64,000 nt of DNA from Eubacterium brachy ATCC 33089 (GTDB taxonomy: Bacteria; Bacillota; Clostridia; Peptostreptococcales; Anaerovoracaceae): positions 55,554 to 119,553 of the forward strand of contig KI535285.1 in the NCBI GenBank assembly GCA_000488855.1. The letters are read 5' to 3'. Positions 1 through 8,308 of the stretch are shown piece by piece; position 1 is the stretch's first letter; each line of letters starts with the position of its first letter. A program made the translations under genes and the position numbers. Below the pieces are notes generated by a model. That model made no database searches, was not told where the DNA came from, and saw only the letters and a list, made by a program, of their open reading frames with translations.

Positions 1-98
1 TTTTTTTCGGTTTTAGCAGATTGTCCACAAGAAGCAAGCCCCATTGTGACACAAATACACAAACCTGCGACTAATGCTTTTGAAAATTTGCTCTTCAT
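1..98 (-). CDS. Lipoprotein N-terminus, probable heme ABC substrate-binding protein (partial)
   Basis: Only the first 32 codons are inside the window; the gene runs off the left edge. The visible part is a lipoprotein signal: basic MKSKFSK start, hydrophobic core, lipobox LASC, then polar residues. The start codon lies 3 nt after the stop of the Shp-domain gene and its ribosome binding site (AGAGGG) sits inside the last codons of that gene, so the two are cotranscribed. In streptococci shp is followed by htsA, the heme-binding lipoprotein of an ABC importer, so a heme-binding protein is the best guess. That function is inferred from context only. Confidence 0.6.
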   Translation of the reverse strand, partial: MKSKFSKALVAGLCICVTMGLASCGQSAKTEK

Positions 99-101
99 CG
101 T

Positions 102-962
102 TTATTTTTTCCCTCTAAATTTAAAAATGTATACCAAGCATCCGGCTATAATCACCACTACAACGGCACCGATGATTATAATTTTTGTTTTTTTGCCGGC
201 TTTCTTTGACTTAGTGTTTTTTTCTTCTTTTGAGTCGCTGTTTTTATTTTCATCTTGGGATTTTTCCTTGTCCTTATTTTCCTCATCGGATTTTTTATCC
301 TCGGAACTATCCTTTTTCCCGTCAGCCGAATTTGAGCTCTTGTCAGAAGACTTGCCGCTGTCACCTTTTCCATCTGAATTAGATGCTGAGTTTGCATTTC
401 CTTGATTGCCTGCTTTACCTGCATTTTTGCCGGTGAGCAGACTCTTGTAAGCTCCGGTTCCTTTTTTAGCTGTAGACATATGCAGTTTTATGAAGAACTT
501 AACTTCTCTGCCCATAGGTTCCACATAAAGTGCCGGACTGATAATATCACCTGTATCATTCATCTGAAATCTATATTGATATACGTAATCTCCATTTTTT
601 TTGAAACTGCCTGTTTTGGTGATGCTAACACCTGTGTACGAACCGTTTCTCTCCGTGTAAACCCTTACCTTCGTTATATTCGACATCAGACCCATGCCTA
701 TAGTCACATATGTCTTATTTCCGACTTTTTCAACGAGAGCCGTTCTTTCCACCACGCCTTCAACCATACCTTGGCCTATACCCGGATTGTTTCCTGAGTC
801 AATTACTTTTCCCGTCTTTGGATGAACATAGTGACCACTCGCCTTGACTACATAAGCCCCGTCTGACAGTCCGTATGTCGTTGTCATCGTCCCAAATATC
901 ATAGATACGGCTACTATAAAAGTAGCCGCACCCATGAAAATTTTATTCATAAATTTTCTCAA
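102..962 (-). CDS. shp: Shp-type heme-binding cell-surface protein
   Basis: A 286-residue surface protein of the streptococcal Shp family, which takes heme from surface receptors and passes it to the HtsA lipoprotein. Signal peptide at residues 1-31; heme domain about 32-165 with the family hallmarks YVHPKTG, GQGMVEG and YVEPMGREV. Met66 (in GQGM) and Met150 (in EPMG) correspond to the two methionine axial heme ligands known in S. pyogenes Shp. A long Ser/Lys/Asp/Glu-rich spacer (about 175-255) follows, then one C-terminal membrane helix and a basic FKFRGKK tail. There is no sortase motif, again as in Shp. It lies between an anchored NEAT-like protein (5 nt upstream) and a lipoprotein gene (3 nt downstream), matching the shr-shp-htsA order, and is read from the same iron-box promoter. 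Confidence 0.87.
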   Translation of the reverse strand: MRKFMNKIFMGAATFIVAVSMIFGTMTTTYGLSDGAYVVKASGHYVHPKTGKVIDSGNNPGIGQGMVEGVVERTALVEKVGNKTYVTIGMGLMSNITKVRVYTERNGSYTGVSITKTGSFKKNGDYVYQYRFQMNDTGDIISPALYVEPMGREVKFFIKLHMSTAKKGTGAYKSLLTGKNAGKAGNQGNANSASNSDGKGDSGKSSDKSSNSADGKKDSSEDKKSDEENKDKEKSQDENKNSDSKEEKNTKSKKAGKKTKIIIIGAVVVVIIAGCLVYIFKFRGKK

Positions 963-967
963 TTTAA

Positions 968-1744
968 TTACCTTCTTTTTTCTCTTCTTCTAATGCTCGC
1001 TCCAACTGCCAAACTTCCTAAACCGAGAGCCGCAAACAGACCTACACTGCTATCGTCTGCTGTCTTAGGTGACATAGGTCTTTCAGTTCCTTTATCTTCG
1101 GACTGATTGTTATCAGCAATCATGTCATTATCCTTACCTGCTTTGTTCTTATTGCCGTCTTTATTTTTATCTACATTTCCTGACGGATCTTTCTTTTCAG
1201 GCTGCATAGGTACAGGTCCCCCTTCTTTAGACCAATCGAATTTAACTCTTACAGGAATATCGTTATCTCCCATAGGACCGTCTTTTACATTTACCGTAAT
1301 GTCTGCAAATTGATTTTTCTTTTCCATAGTGATATGGAAAGTTGACGGTTTACCATCTTTTCTCGCTACAATTTCAGCTTCTTTAAGAGAACCGTCCGGC
1401 TGCTTTACCTTTAGAACCTGTACGGATGCTGTCAAAGTTCCTACCTTTAACGGCTTAAAGCTCAAGTAAACTTCTATGCGTCCATCTTTTTCTTCAAACC
1501 TGGCTAAAGGTTCTGCCGCTTTTGCCGCCATTGAAGGTTTGTCTACGGTTCCATCCTTAACGAGCGTAATAGGTACTGTTTTCATTTTGTTCAAATCAGG
1601 TGCCTGCGCAACTGTAGCTGCCGGTGCCTCTGCAGGTCCTGCTGCATTTGCAACATTTAATCCGCCGAACGCAAACACGCAAGTGAACATAGCAACCGAA
1701 GTTCCTATTGCAAACACTTTTTTCATTAAAATATTCTTTTTCAT
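968..1744 (-). CDS. Cell-wall-anchored NEAT-like heme protein
   Basis: The start is ATG 1744 (258 residues), because GGGAGG lies 6 nt before it; a longer reading from 1765 would place that site inside the gene. Signal peptide at 1-35 ending ANAA. A beta-rich NEAT-like domain (about 60-180) includes EVYLSFKPLKVG, closely matching EVYLNFKSMKVG in the large NEAT-like proteins near 25 and 27 kb. A Lys/Asp/Asn linker follows, then a sorting signal beginning SPKTA at residue 225, a hydrophobic stretch and RRREKRR. The motif departs from LPXTG at the first and last positions. Probable role: capture heme or hemoproteins at the surface and feed Shp, encoded 5 nt downstream. Promoter and iron-box-like operator lie just upstream. 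The NEAT assignment rests on sequence resemblance and context. Confidence 0.72.
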   Translation of the reverse strand: MKKNILMKKVFAIGTSVAMFTCVFAFGGLNVANAAGPAEAPAATVAQAPDLNKMKTVPITLVKDGTVDKPSMAAKAAEPLARFEEKDGRIEVYLSFKPLKVGTLTASVQVLKVKQPDGSLKEAEIVARKDGKPSTFHITMEKKNQFADITVNVKDGPMGDNDIPVRVKFDWSKEGGPVPMQPEKKDPSGNVDKNKDGNKNKAGKDNDMIADNNQSEDKGTERPMSPKTADDSSVGLFAALGLGSLAVGASIRRREKRR

Positions 1745-1788
1745 TTCTGTCCTCCCTTTGAACAATAATAAACAAACAATCTCTTTAA

Positions 1789-1806
1789 TTAGTTAATATT
1801 AACTAA
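1789..1806. promoter_or_regulatory. Iron-box-like operator (copy a)
   Basis: A perfect 18-bp palindrome, TTAGTTAATATTAACTAA, starting 8 nt downstream of the -10 box of the NEAT/shp promoter, where a bound repressor would block transcription. TTAG and CTAA half-sites 10 bp apart resemble the DtxR/IdeR consensus. The same half-sites recur at 6614, 23521, 26039 and 37961. Confidence 0.75.
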
Positions 1807-1814
1807 CTGATTAT

Positions 1815-1843
1815 ATTATAATTTCTTTTTACGAAATAATCAA
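1815..1843 (-). promoter_or_regulatory. Promoter of the NEAT/shp heme operon
   Basis: On the minus strand: -35 TTGATT, 17-bp spacer, -10 TATAAT (perfect), followed by the operator at 1789-1806 and the ribosome binding site of the NEAT-like gene. Confidence 0.75.
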
Positions 1844-1921
1844 TATTTTTTTCAAAAATATTGATACCGTATATATTTTCTTGCGGTATCTTTTGAATTT
1901 ATTCCACATATAAAGCCATTT

Positions 1922-2053
1922 CTAAGCTGCTTGTTCAATGCGTTTTCTTCCATAGTATTTAGATTTTATTCCGATCTTTTTATATTTTTTTATCCATTCA
2001 TCCGTATTTTCATAGCAAATCGTAACAGTTTCAATCGATTTGTTGTTTTTCAT
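1922..2053 (-). pseudogene. 43-codon reading frame, possible gene remnant
   Basis: An ATG-started frame of 43 codons (begins MKNNKSIETVTICYEN, ends KRIEQAA) in the gap between the NEAT/shp promoter and the ABC operon. Composition is protein-like (aromatic, charged, YGRKRIEQAA end), but the upstream region lacks a good ribosome binding site and I recognise no family. It may be the 3' remnant of a deleted gene or a small unknown protein. Confidence 0.3.
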
Positions 2054-2067
2054 ACCTAATCATTGCT

Positions 2068-2115
2068 AATGGAAAGATGGAGAATCGGAAACCACCGATT
2101 CTCCATCTTTCCATT
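2068..2115. repeat. 21-bp perfect inverted repeat (hairpin)
   Basis: Arms of 21 bp (2068-2088 and 2095-2115; left arm starts AATGGAAAGATGGAG) pair perfectly around the 6-nt loop AAACCA. Downstream T-runs are absent on the minus strand and only four bases long on the plus strand, so it is not a textbook terminator, though it lies just past the ABC operon and may end or stabilise that transcript. No other copy seen in the window. Confidence 0.65.
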
Positions 2116-2202
2116 TTGTCGTTATAAGTCATATAAGATATAAATTATATCTATTGATTTTTCTTTAACAGCTTTGCAATTTTCTCATATGAATTCGATT
2201 TT

Positions 2203-3855
2203 TCAAGACAATCTGCCTCCCTGAATCTTATGAACTCTATCCGCTATCGCCATTGTAGATTCCCTGTGGGAGACGAGAACTATCGTCTTTCTGCCGCTCT
2301 CCATATTTAGAGATTTCAGAATATAGTTTTCATTTAGCGAATCCAAATTGCTCGTAGGCTCATCTAACAATATCATCTCGCTATTTTGTAAAAATGCCCT
2401 TGCGATTCCTATTCTCTGTCTTTCTCCACCGGATAGGCTGTCTCCAAGTTCACCGACCGTCGTATCGTATCCCTTCGGCAATTTCTCTATAAACTCCGCG
2501 ATGCCTGCCTTTCTCGCAGCCTCTTTTACCTCTTCTGCTGTAGATCCTATCTTGGCAATTTCAATATTCTTTCCTATGGTATTGTTGAATATCCAAGTTT
2601 CCTGCGTCACATATCCTTGCATATCTCTCAATTGTGACGTATTTATATGATTTATATTTTTATCTCCTATTGAAATCCTTCCTCTATCCACCTGCCAAAA
2701 TCTCATCAACAATTTTAACAGTGTGGATTTTCCGCTTCCGCTTTTGCCCAGTATGCCTGTAACTTTTCCCTTATCCATATTCATAGATATATTTGACAGG
2801 ACTTGAATTTGTTCATAAGCGAAATCCACATCTTCTATTTTGACATCGCCAAATTGACTTTCAGCTTCCCCTACTACATCCGTTACTGCCGGTTCTTCTT
2901 CCAAGATGTTTAAAACTCTCTCTCCACATGCCAAGGTCTGATTCAGGTTATTTGAAAGGTTTGACAGTGCTACCACCGGTCCGAAGGAACTCAACATCAT
3001 GACTGTGGGAACCATAACTCCGTCGAAGTTTATCCTGAGACCGTCGTATAGAGCAAGTCCGACTATCAGAGTGATCATTCCGAATACCAGTATTGCACTT
3101 CCTGTAACACCTCTTTGAAATCCCTCTATTTTTCTCAGTTTTTCAGCCGATCTGTTCAATTTTTCTTGAGCTGATATGACTTTTTCATATTGCTTTTCAC
3201 TGTAATCGTATTGCAATATTTCGTCCACACCTCTCAGACTGTCGAATAGGTTTGAATTTAAATCCGAAAACTTCTGTCTGTATTCCACTCCATGCTTTGC
3301 ACCTCTCTTGCCGAACATGATAGGTAAAACGCAACCTACAGTCAAATACCCCAGAAAGGCTATCACTCCGAATATTATATGATATTGCAATACTATCGCT
3401 ATCATAATCAGCGAAGTCAACACTGCAATTGCAATGGGAGACACGGTATGTGCGTAGAACACTTCCAAAAGTTCTATATCCGAAGTCAGAATAGCGATCA
3501 GTTCTCCCTTTTTTTTGCCTTCCATCTTCGCCGGTGCAAGTTTTCTGAGAGCGTCGAAAATCTGTCTCCTTATTATAGCTAAAAGCTTAAACGCTATATA
3601 ATGATTACATGCCTGCTCACCGTAATGCAATATCCCTCGTAAAATTGCAAATGCGGCAATTATAATAAATACGGTTTTCAAGTTTGTCTGCAAAAATCCC
3701 ATTATGCTTCCCAGTCCAAATACTCCAAGCACTGAAACCCCAATAGCACATAAAAATCCCAACACTCCCAAGACTATCGCCAAGGTCATAAATCCCGCAA
3801 GGGGTTTTATAAGACCTATGAGACCCATCATTATTTTGAACCCGCTACGCCTCAT
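2203..3855 (-). CDS. ABC transporter, fused membrane and ATPase domains (CydC-like), C-terminus frameshifted
   Basis: A 550-residue half-transporter: six-helix type IV membrane domain (about 1-310), then a nucleotide-binding domain with Walker A GKSGSGKST, signature LSGGERQR, Walker B MILLDEPTSNLD and the SHRES H-loop. Start ATG 3855 is chosen because AGAGGGGGAGAGGAC lies just before it; a longer start at 3879 is not supported. It overlaps the upstream partner by 11 nt and surely forms a heterodimer with it. The protein stops right after QGGRLS, but one base later the next frame continues LEKSNSYEKIAKLLKKNQ to a stop at 2151, a typical C-terminus of this family. One extra T at 2208 would explain this, as a true frameshift or a sequence error. 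ATPase motifs are intact. Substrate unknown; iron-box control suggests heme or iron-related cargo. Confidence 0.82.
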   Translation of the reverse strand: MRRSGFKIMMGLIGLIKPLAGFMTLAIVLGVLGFLCAIGVSVLGVFGLGSIMGFLQTNLKTVFIIIAAFAILRGILHYGEQACNHYIAFKLLAIIRRQIFDALRKLAPAKMEGKKKGELIAILTSDIELLEVFYAHTVSPIAIAVLTSLIMIAIVLQYHIIFGVIAFLGYLTVGCVLPIMFGKRGAKHGVEYRQKFSDLNSNLFDSLRGVDEILQYDYSEKQYEKVISAQEKLNRSAEKLRKIEGFQRGVTGSAILVFGMITLIVGLALYDGLRINFDGVMVPTVMMLSSFGPVVALSNLSNNLNQTLACGERVLNILEEEPAVTDVVGEAESQFGDVKIEDVDFAYEQIQVLSNISMNMDKGKVTGILGKSGSGKSTLLKLLMRFWQVDRGRISIGDKNINHINTSQLRDMQGYVTQETWIFNNTIGKNIEIAKIGSTAEEVKEAARKAGIAEFIEKLPKGYDTTVGELGDSLSGGERQRIGIARAFLQNSEMILLDEPTSNLDSLNENYILKSLNMESGRKTIVLVSHRESTMAIADRVHKIQGGRLS

Positions 3856-5662
3856 GTCCTCTCCCCCTCTCATCTTCATTCTCGTGTTCTATATCTTTAT
3901 CCTTCTTCCATATGTCAGAATTTTTCTTAAATTCTTTTCCTAAGTCTTCCTGCGTGGTAAACAGTTCGTGATACTTGCCGCCTAATTTCATCAATTCCTC
4001 ATGGTTTCCACTTTCGATGACTTCTCCTTGATTCATCAAATATATGTTATCCGATGTGACAACATTTGCCATTCTGTGAGAAATGAGTATGACCGTCTTG
4101 TTTTGTGCCATAGACTTTATGACATTCATAATTGTTTCTTCACTTTCCACATCTATATTTGAAGAGGCTTCATCGAATATGTACATTCCGGCATTTTTCA
4201 AAATTGCTCTCGCCAGAGCCAATCTTTGTTTCTGCCCTCCCGACAAATTATTACCTTGCTCTTCCAAAGGTGTTTTCAATCCTTTCTCACTTTCTAAAAA
4301 CTTCCATAAATTTACTTTTTCGAGAACGCTTATCATCTCTTCATCCGTAGCATCCTCCTTTGCCATCTTCAGGTTTTCTTCAACGGTTCCGGTAAATATA
4401 TAGCTGTTGTATTTCACCGTTACAATCAGTCGGTTCAGGCTCTTTTCATCTATCATGTCAATTCTGTTTCCGTTTACCAGTATATCTCCCTTAAAATCCG
4501 AATACTTGCCCGCTATTAAAGCCGCAATAGTGCTCTTCCCGCTTCCCGATGCACCTACTATGGAAATGAAACTTCGCTTATCTACTTTTAAGTTCACATT
4601 TTTAATGGTCGGTCTCGCCTTGTTTCTGTCGTTTTTATCATACGAAAAGGTGACGTTTTTGAATTCTATCTCAACGTCTTCTTCCGATATATTCACATTT
4701 TTTTCAGTCTCCGCTTTCGTTTCTAAGAATTTAAAAATCTTATCACTTGCAGCCATGCCGTTCATGGCAATATGAAAGAACGATCCCAGCAATCTCAGAG
4801 GAATAAAAAATTCTGCCGCCAAGAGTATTACGCTCAGACACTGCCAAAGTTCCAACGTATTGTTTCTATAGCCTATCACAGCCATCACTATTCCTATTGC
4901 CGCTCCTCCATAAGCTATCAAGTCCATCACACTTATTGAATTTAGCTGCATCGTCAGAACCTTCATGGTTATCCTTCTAAATTTTTCCGCCTCTTTGTCC
5001 ATTTCTTCTGCTGCGTACTCATCGCTCTTGTAGATTTTCAAAGTGGTTAAACCCTGTATATTCTCAAGAAAGGTATCACCAAGTCCTGTGTATATTCCCC
5101 AATATTTGCTAAGCAACCTCTTGGCGATTTTCTGCACGACTACTATGGATAGCGGGATTAGCGGTACGCATATCAACAGCACACCTGCTACTTTCCACGA
5201 CATGCTGCCTATGACAAAGAACAGAGTAATAGGTGCTAAAATGCTGTATATGAACTGTGGAAGATATCTGCTGTAATAAATTTCTAACTGTTCTATTCCC
5301 TCCACTGACAGCTGTATCAGCTCCGATGTAGACGCCGTTTCCCTGTACGAAGTTCCCAAAGAAATTATCTTATCATATATGGATTTTCTCAGCCTGTTTT
5401 TTACATCGTAACTCGCCTTGTATGCGAATGTTGCACTGAACTTCTCACACAGTATTTTAACACCGATGGATATGCCGACTATTATCAGTGTAATCCACAC
5501 CTTTTCAAGCACTACATCTTTCAAATACATTCCTGCAATTAAAACACTTATGCTCACAGCTGCAAAAATCTGACTTATCAAAGCTATCCACTGCCATACA
5601 ACATTCAATATCACATACCTCTGTGATCCCTTCATCTCTTTTATTAAATTCGCTTTTATCAT
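3845..5662 (-). CDS. ABC transporter, fused membrane and ATPase domains (CydD-like)
   Basis: A 605-residue half-transporter with six membrane helices (about 1-320) and a nucleotide-binding domain: Walker A GASGSGKST, signature LSGGQKQR, Walker B MYIFDEASSNID, H-loop SHR. GLGDTFLENIQGLTTLK and FFIPLRLLGSFFHIAMNG are typical of CydD-like and heme-locus ABC proteins. A charged tail (EHENEDERGRG) overlaps the start of the partner gene. No cytochrome bd genes are near, so a cysteine/glutathione role supporting oxidase assembly is unlikely. Position at the end of the iron-box operon that starts with the DUF454 gene points to heme or metallophore transport; direction (import or export) cannot be told from sequence. 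The 116 nt before the gene hold nothing recognisable. Confidence 0.85.
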   Translation of the reverse strand: MIKANLIKEMKGSQRYVILNVVWQWIALISQIFAAVSISVLIAGMYLKDVVLEKVWITLIIVGISIGVKILCEKFSATFAYKASYDVKNRLRKSIYDKIISLGTSYRETASTSELIQLSVEGIEQLEIYYSRYLPQFIYSILAPITLFFVIGSMSWKVAGVLLICVPLIPLSIVVVQKIAKRLLSKYWGIYTGLGDTFLENIQGLTTLKIYKSDEYAAEEMDKEAEKFRRITMKVLTMQLNSISVMDLIAYGGAAIGIVMAVIGYRNNTLELWQCLSVILLAAEFFIPLRLLGSFFHIAMNGMAASDKIFKFLETKAETEKNVNISEEDVEIEFKNVTFSYDKNDRNKARPTIKNVNLKVDKRSFISIVGASGSGKSTIAALIAGKYSDFKGDILVNGNRIDMIDEKSLNRLIVTVKYNSYIFTGTVEENLKMAKEDATDEEMISVLEKVNLWKFLESEKGLKTPLEEQGNNLSGGQKQRLALARAILKNAGMYIFDEASSNIDVESEETIMNVIKSMAQNKTVILISHRMANVVTSDNIYLMNQGEVIESGNHEELMKLGGKYHELFTTQEDLGKEFKKNSDIWKKDKDIEHENEDERGRGHEA

Positions 5663-5778
5663 AATGCTTTACTTTCTCTCACGTTCGGATTCTTTCCATT
5701 GTGTAGTACAATTCTCCACGGATCGTTGCCTTTACACATCGCAACATCCTCTTTCAACTCTCACGGTTTTGACCCCTG

Positions 5779-6159
5779 TCAATCTCTTTTATTCTTCACT
5801 AACTTCTTAACCTTTTCGCTCACTTCCATCAACAAGTGTTTAATTGTCATCATCGGATGAGAAACTATGATTCTCCTCCCTGAAAATGCCATAACTTTTC
5901 TGATTTCAGCCCTGTGTTCCTTCGAGTAACAGTGAATTTCACAGCTGCTGCAAAATCCTTTTTCTTCACCTTTAGGACATCTCTCCACCCTTTCAAAGGC
6001 GTAGTCTACCAGTTCTTTGCAATGAGGACAGAGTCCATTTTCATCTTTTTCCTGACCCTTGTTTCCATGATTTTTATCACAGTAAATTTTTATCATCAGT
6101 TCAACGATATCTTTTTCCTTATATTTCTTTTTCATACTCTCCAACGCCGAACTGCTCAC
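5779..6159 (-). CDS. Nitrous oxide-stimulated promoter family protein
   Basis: A small cysteine-rich cytosolic protein (up to 126 residues). It carries the family pattern CPHCKEL, YAFERVERCPKGEEKG, CSSCEIHCY, then a conserved end with RAEIRKVMAFSGRR and HPMM. The six spaced cysteines suggest a bound metal or Fe-S cluster; the biochemical role of the family is not known. The first possible start is GTG 6159, overlapping the upstream gene by 41 nt; ATG 6135 (residue 9) is preceded by GGAG and is an equally good start. In many genomes such proteins sit with heme/iron uptake genes, as here between a DUF454 protein and a CydDC-like ABC pair. Confidence 0.8.
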   Translation of the reverse strand: MSSSALESMKKKYKEKDIVELMIKIYCDKNHGNKGQEKDENGLCPHCKELVDYAFERVERCPKGEEKGFCSSCEIHCYSKEHRAEIRKVMAFSGRRIIVSHPMMTIKHLLMEVSEKVKKLVKNKRD

Positions 6160-6571
6160 TCTCTTTCTTGCGCTTATCGCTTCTCATGAGTTTTTCTTCT
6201 TCCGTAATAGTTTCAATACCTACAATGAAATATACGTATTTAACCACTATGAGCACCGCTATAAAAATTCTGACATGCAAGTTTTTCGTCAAAACTATAA
6301 CCGCCAAAAGCATTGCCGTGACCGGAATCAGTATGCACAATTTGGTTTTTAATGTCATGGACCTGTCTTTCTCAAAATCTTCCAGATGTCTTTTATATAA
6401 CTTTGTCGATAGAAACCACATTCTGAATCTATCCGATCCTTTTGTAAATGCAAATGATGCGACTAAAAGAAACGGTGTTGTAGGCAATACCGGCAATACA
6501 ACTCCGACTGCACCGATGCCGACACATAAAAGTCCCAATCCTATCCAAAATATCTTTTTCGTTTTATTCAT
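6119..6571 (-). CDS. DUF454 / YbaN-family inner membrane protein
   Basis: A 150-residue membrane protein of the YbaN (DUF454) family. The N-terminal helix with GLGLLCVGIGAVGVVLPVLPTTPFLLVASFAF is the family hallmark (only parts quoted: VVLPVLPTTPFLL), followed by RFRMWFLSTKLYKRHLEDF and two further hydrophobic helices (about 85-125). Function unknown; members often accompany heme-uptake genes. It is the first gene of the operon that continues through the NO-stimulated-promoter protein to the ABC pair, and it has its own promoter with an iron-box-like operator. Confidence 0.85.
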   Translation of the reverse strand: MNKTKKIFWIGLGLLCVGIGAVGVVLPVLPTTPFLLVASFAFTKGSDRFRMWFLSTKLYKRHLEDFEKDRSMTLKTKLCILIPVTAMLLAVIVLTKNLHVRIFIAVLIVVKYVYFIVGIETITEEEKLMRSDKRKKESEQFGVGEYEKEI

Positions 6572-6613
6572 ATTCGTTCTCTTGCTTTCATATATTTACA
6601 CTTATCAATATAG

Positions 6614-6629
6614 GTTAGTATTTTCTAAC
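6614..6629. promoter_or_regulatory. Iron-box-like operator (copy d)
   Basis: GTTAG-TATTTT-CTAAC, half-sites 6 bp apart, 8 nt downstream of the -10 box of the DUF454 operon promoter. Same half-sites and placement as the copies at 1789, 23521, 26039 and 37961. Confidence 0.7.
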
Positions 6630-6637
6630 TGTATTTT

Positions 6638-6666
6638 AATTTACCATTTTTTACTGAGTTTGTCAA
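6638..6666 (-). promoter_or_regulatory. Promoter of the DUF454/ABC operon
   Basis: Minus strand: -35 TTGACA (perfect), 17-bp spacer, -10 TAAATT. The -35 box directly abuts the terminator of the amino acid transporter genes upstream. Confidence 0.65.
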
Positions 6667-6668
6667 AA

Positions 6669-6706
6669 GAAAAAATCTCCCTCAGCTATTTTTTACTGAG
6701 GAAGAT
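6669..6706 (-). terminator. Terminator of the amino acid ABC operon
   Basis: Minus strand stem ATCTTCCTCAG / CTGAGGGAGAT (one G-T pair) around a 10-nt loop, followed by TTTTTT. It lies 10 nt past the ATPase gene. Confidence 0.85.
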
Positions 6707-6715
6707 CTGTCTGCT

Positions 6716-7438
6716 TTATAATACTTTTTCCAAAAATTCTCTGACCCTTTCTTCTTTCGGATTATCGAAGATATTCTCCGGACTGCCTTCTTCTATGAGA
6801 TATCCTTCATCCATGAAAATCACCCTATCTGCCACTTCTCTTGCAAATCCCATTTCATGAGTAACTATTATCATAGTCATGCCTTTTTTTGCCAAATCTC
6901 TCATAACTTCCAACACATCTCCTACCATTTCCGGATCCAGTGCGGAAGTCGGTTCATCAAACAACATCGCTTCCGGATTCATCGCCAACGCTCTGGCTAT
7001 TGCCACACGCTGTTTCTGTCCTCCCGACAGTGAACTCGGATACGCATCTTTTTTATCTTCCAACCCGACTCTTTTCAACAGTTCCAGTCCCGTTTTTTCG
7101 CTCTCTTCCGCTGTTTTACCCAGCACGTTAACAGGTGCTAAAATTATGTTTTCCATAACGGTTTTATGAGGGAATAAATTGAAATTTTGAAATACCATTC
7201 CCAATTTTTGTCTGACCTTATTTATATCGGTTTTTTCGGCGTTTATCTGTTCTCCGTCTAAATATATTTCTCCGGATGTAGGTTCTTCCAATAGGTTCAG
7301 ACATCTTAAAAACGTGCTTTTCCCTGAACCTGACGGACCTATCACACAGACCACTTCTCCCTGCTTTATATGTTCATCTATGCCTTTTAAAACTTGATTC
7401 TCACCGAAGTTTTTTTTCAAATTCTTAACTACTAACAT
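6716..7438 (-). CDS. Polar amino acid ABC transporter ATPase
   Basis: A 240-residue ATPase of the GlnQ type that powers uptake of a polar amino acid. Walker [11 protein letters not shown]-loop [10 protein letters not shown], signature [16 protein letters not shown], Walker [19 protein letters not shown]-loop TH. ATG 7438 is chosen because MLVVKNLKK is the usual N-terminus and the length then fits the family; GGAAG lies about 10 nt upstream. The start overlaps the permease gene by 14 nt, so they are translationally coupled. Last gene of the operon, closed by a strong terminator. Substrate not determined. Confidence 0.92.
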   Translation of the reverse strand: MLVVKNLKKNFGENQVLKGIDEHIKQGEVVCVIGPSGSGKSTFLRCLNLLEEPTSGEIYLDGEQINAEKTDINKVRQKLGMVFQNFNLFPHKTVMENIILAPVNVLGKTAEESEKTGLELLKRVGLEDKKDAYPSSLSGGQKQRVAIARALAMNPEAMLFDEPTSALDPEMVGDVLEVMRDLAKKGMTMIIVTHEMGFAREVADRVIFMDEGYLIEEGSPENIFDNPKEERVREFLEKVL

Positions 7439-8090
7439 CTTGCGACATCTTCCTTTCCAATACACCCATAATCTTTGACAACGGTATGGTCAGCATCATG
7501 TATACTACTGCCGTTCCCAAGTACGCCTGCCACGGTAAAAATTTCGCGGACGCCCAGAGCATACTCGCCCTCGTTATATCTGTAATCGATATAGCTGAAA
7601 GCACTGCCGTTTCTTTGATGAGCGTTATGAACTCATTTCCCAATGCCGGAATGACTATTTTAAATGCTTGAGGGATAACGACCAGCCTCATAGTCTGGGC
7701 ATGGCTCATTCCAAGAGATCTGGCAGCTTCCGTCTGTCCTTTATCCACAGCCTGTATACCGCTTCTGATAATTTCCGCTACGTATGCCGACGAATTTATT
7801 CCGCAGACGATCATGCCTGCTACCAGTGCGTTCCACGTGAAATCTATCCCGTAGTTTTTCAACAACATAGGTACGCCGAAATAAACCAAAAGGGCCTGTA
7901 CCAGCAGAGGTGTTCCCCTCAACATCTCGATATAAACCGTTGAAATTCCTCTCAGCACCTTCTTTTTTGACATTCTCATAAGTGCGATTAAAAGTCCAAG
8001 GGCAACTCCTATAACAACCGCTACGGCTGTTATTGATAACGTCGCTCCAACACCTCTGAGTGCAACTCTAATTCCTTCCAAGTAACTCAT
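7425..8090 (-). CDS. Polar amino acid ABC transporter permease
   Basis: A 221-residue HisM/GlnP-type permease with about five membrane helices. Typical features: RGTPLLVQ near residue 58, and the EAA loop [20 protein letters not shown] (about 130-150), which contacts the ATPase. It would act as a homodimer since no second permease is present. Overlaps the ATPase gene by 14 nt; the substrate-binding protein gene lies 218 nt upstream with a hairpin between. Confidence 0.92.
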   Translation of the reverse strand: MSYLEGIRVALRGVGATLSITAVAVVIGVALGLLIALMRMSKKKVLRGISTVYIEMLRGTPLLVQALLVYFGVPMLLKNYGIDFTWNALVAGMIVCGINSSAYVAEIIRSGIQAVDKGQTEAARSLGMSHAQTMRLVVIPQAFKIVIPALGNEFITLIKETAVLSAISITDITRASMLWASAKFLPWQAYLGTAVVYMMLTIPLSKIMGVLERKMSQDVSS

Positions 8091-8253
8091 TTTTTCTCTT
8101 GAGGGACAATCCTCATCCTTTCTAAGACATCTCTTCTATATATGCCTATATATCCATCTATAACCTGTTTACAGCGTGCATAAAGCTGTATCAAATACTT
8201 CTTATGTTATCGTCAAAATATCACAAAGAAGCATTTTAAAATTAAACGCCACT

Positions 8254-8285
8254 ATGCCAAGGATGCAGCAAAGTATCCTCGGCAT
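8254..8285 (-). terminator. Intercistronic hairpin between binding protein and permease genes
   Basis: ATGCCAAGGAT / ATCCTCGGCAT arms (one or two mismatches) with a short loop and no T-run after it on the minus strand. In binding-protein operons such hairpins stabilise the upstream mRNA or partly terminate, giving more binding protein than membrane subunits; that role is inferred. Confidence 0.55.
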
Positions 8286-8308
8286 TGAATAGTTTCACCG
8301 TGCAAGCA

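Noticed and set aside
3855-3879. Longer N-terminus of the CydC-like ABC gene
   Set aside because: It would put the strong AGAGGGGGAGAGGAC binding site inside the coding region.
2203-5662. True CydDC for cytochrome bd assembly
   Set aside because: No oxidase genes adjoin it, the organism looks strictly anaerobic, and the operon is under an iron-box-like operator with DUF454.
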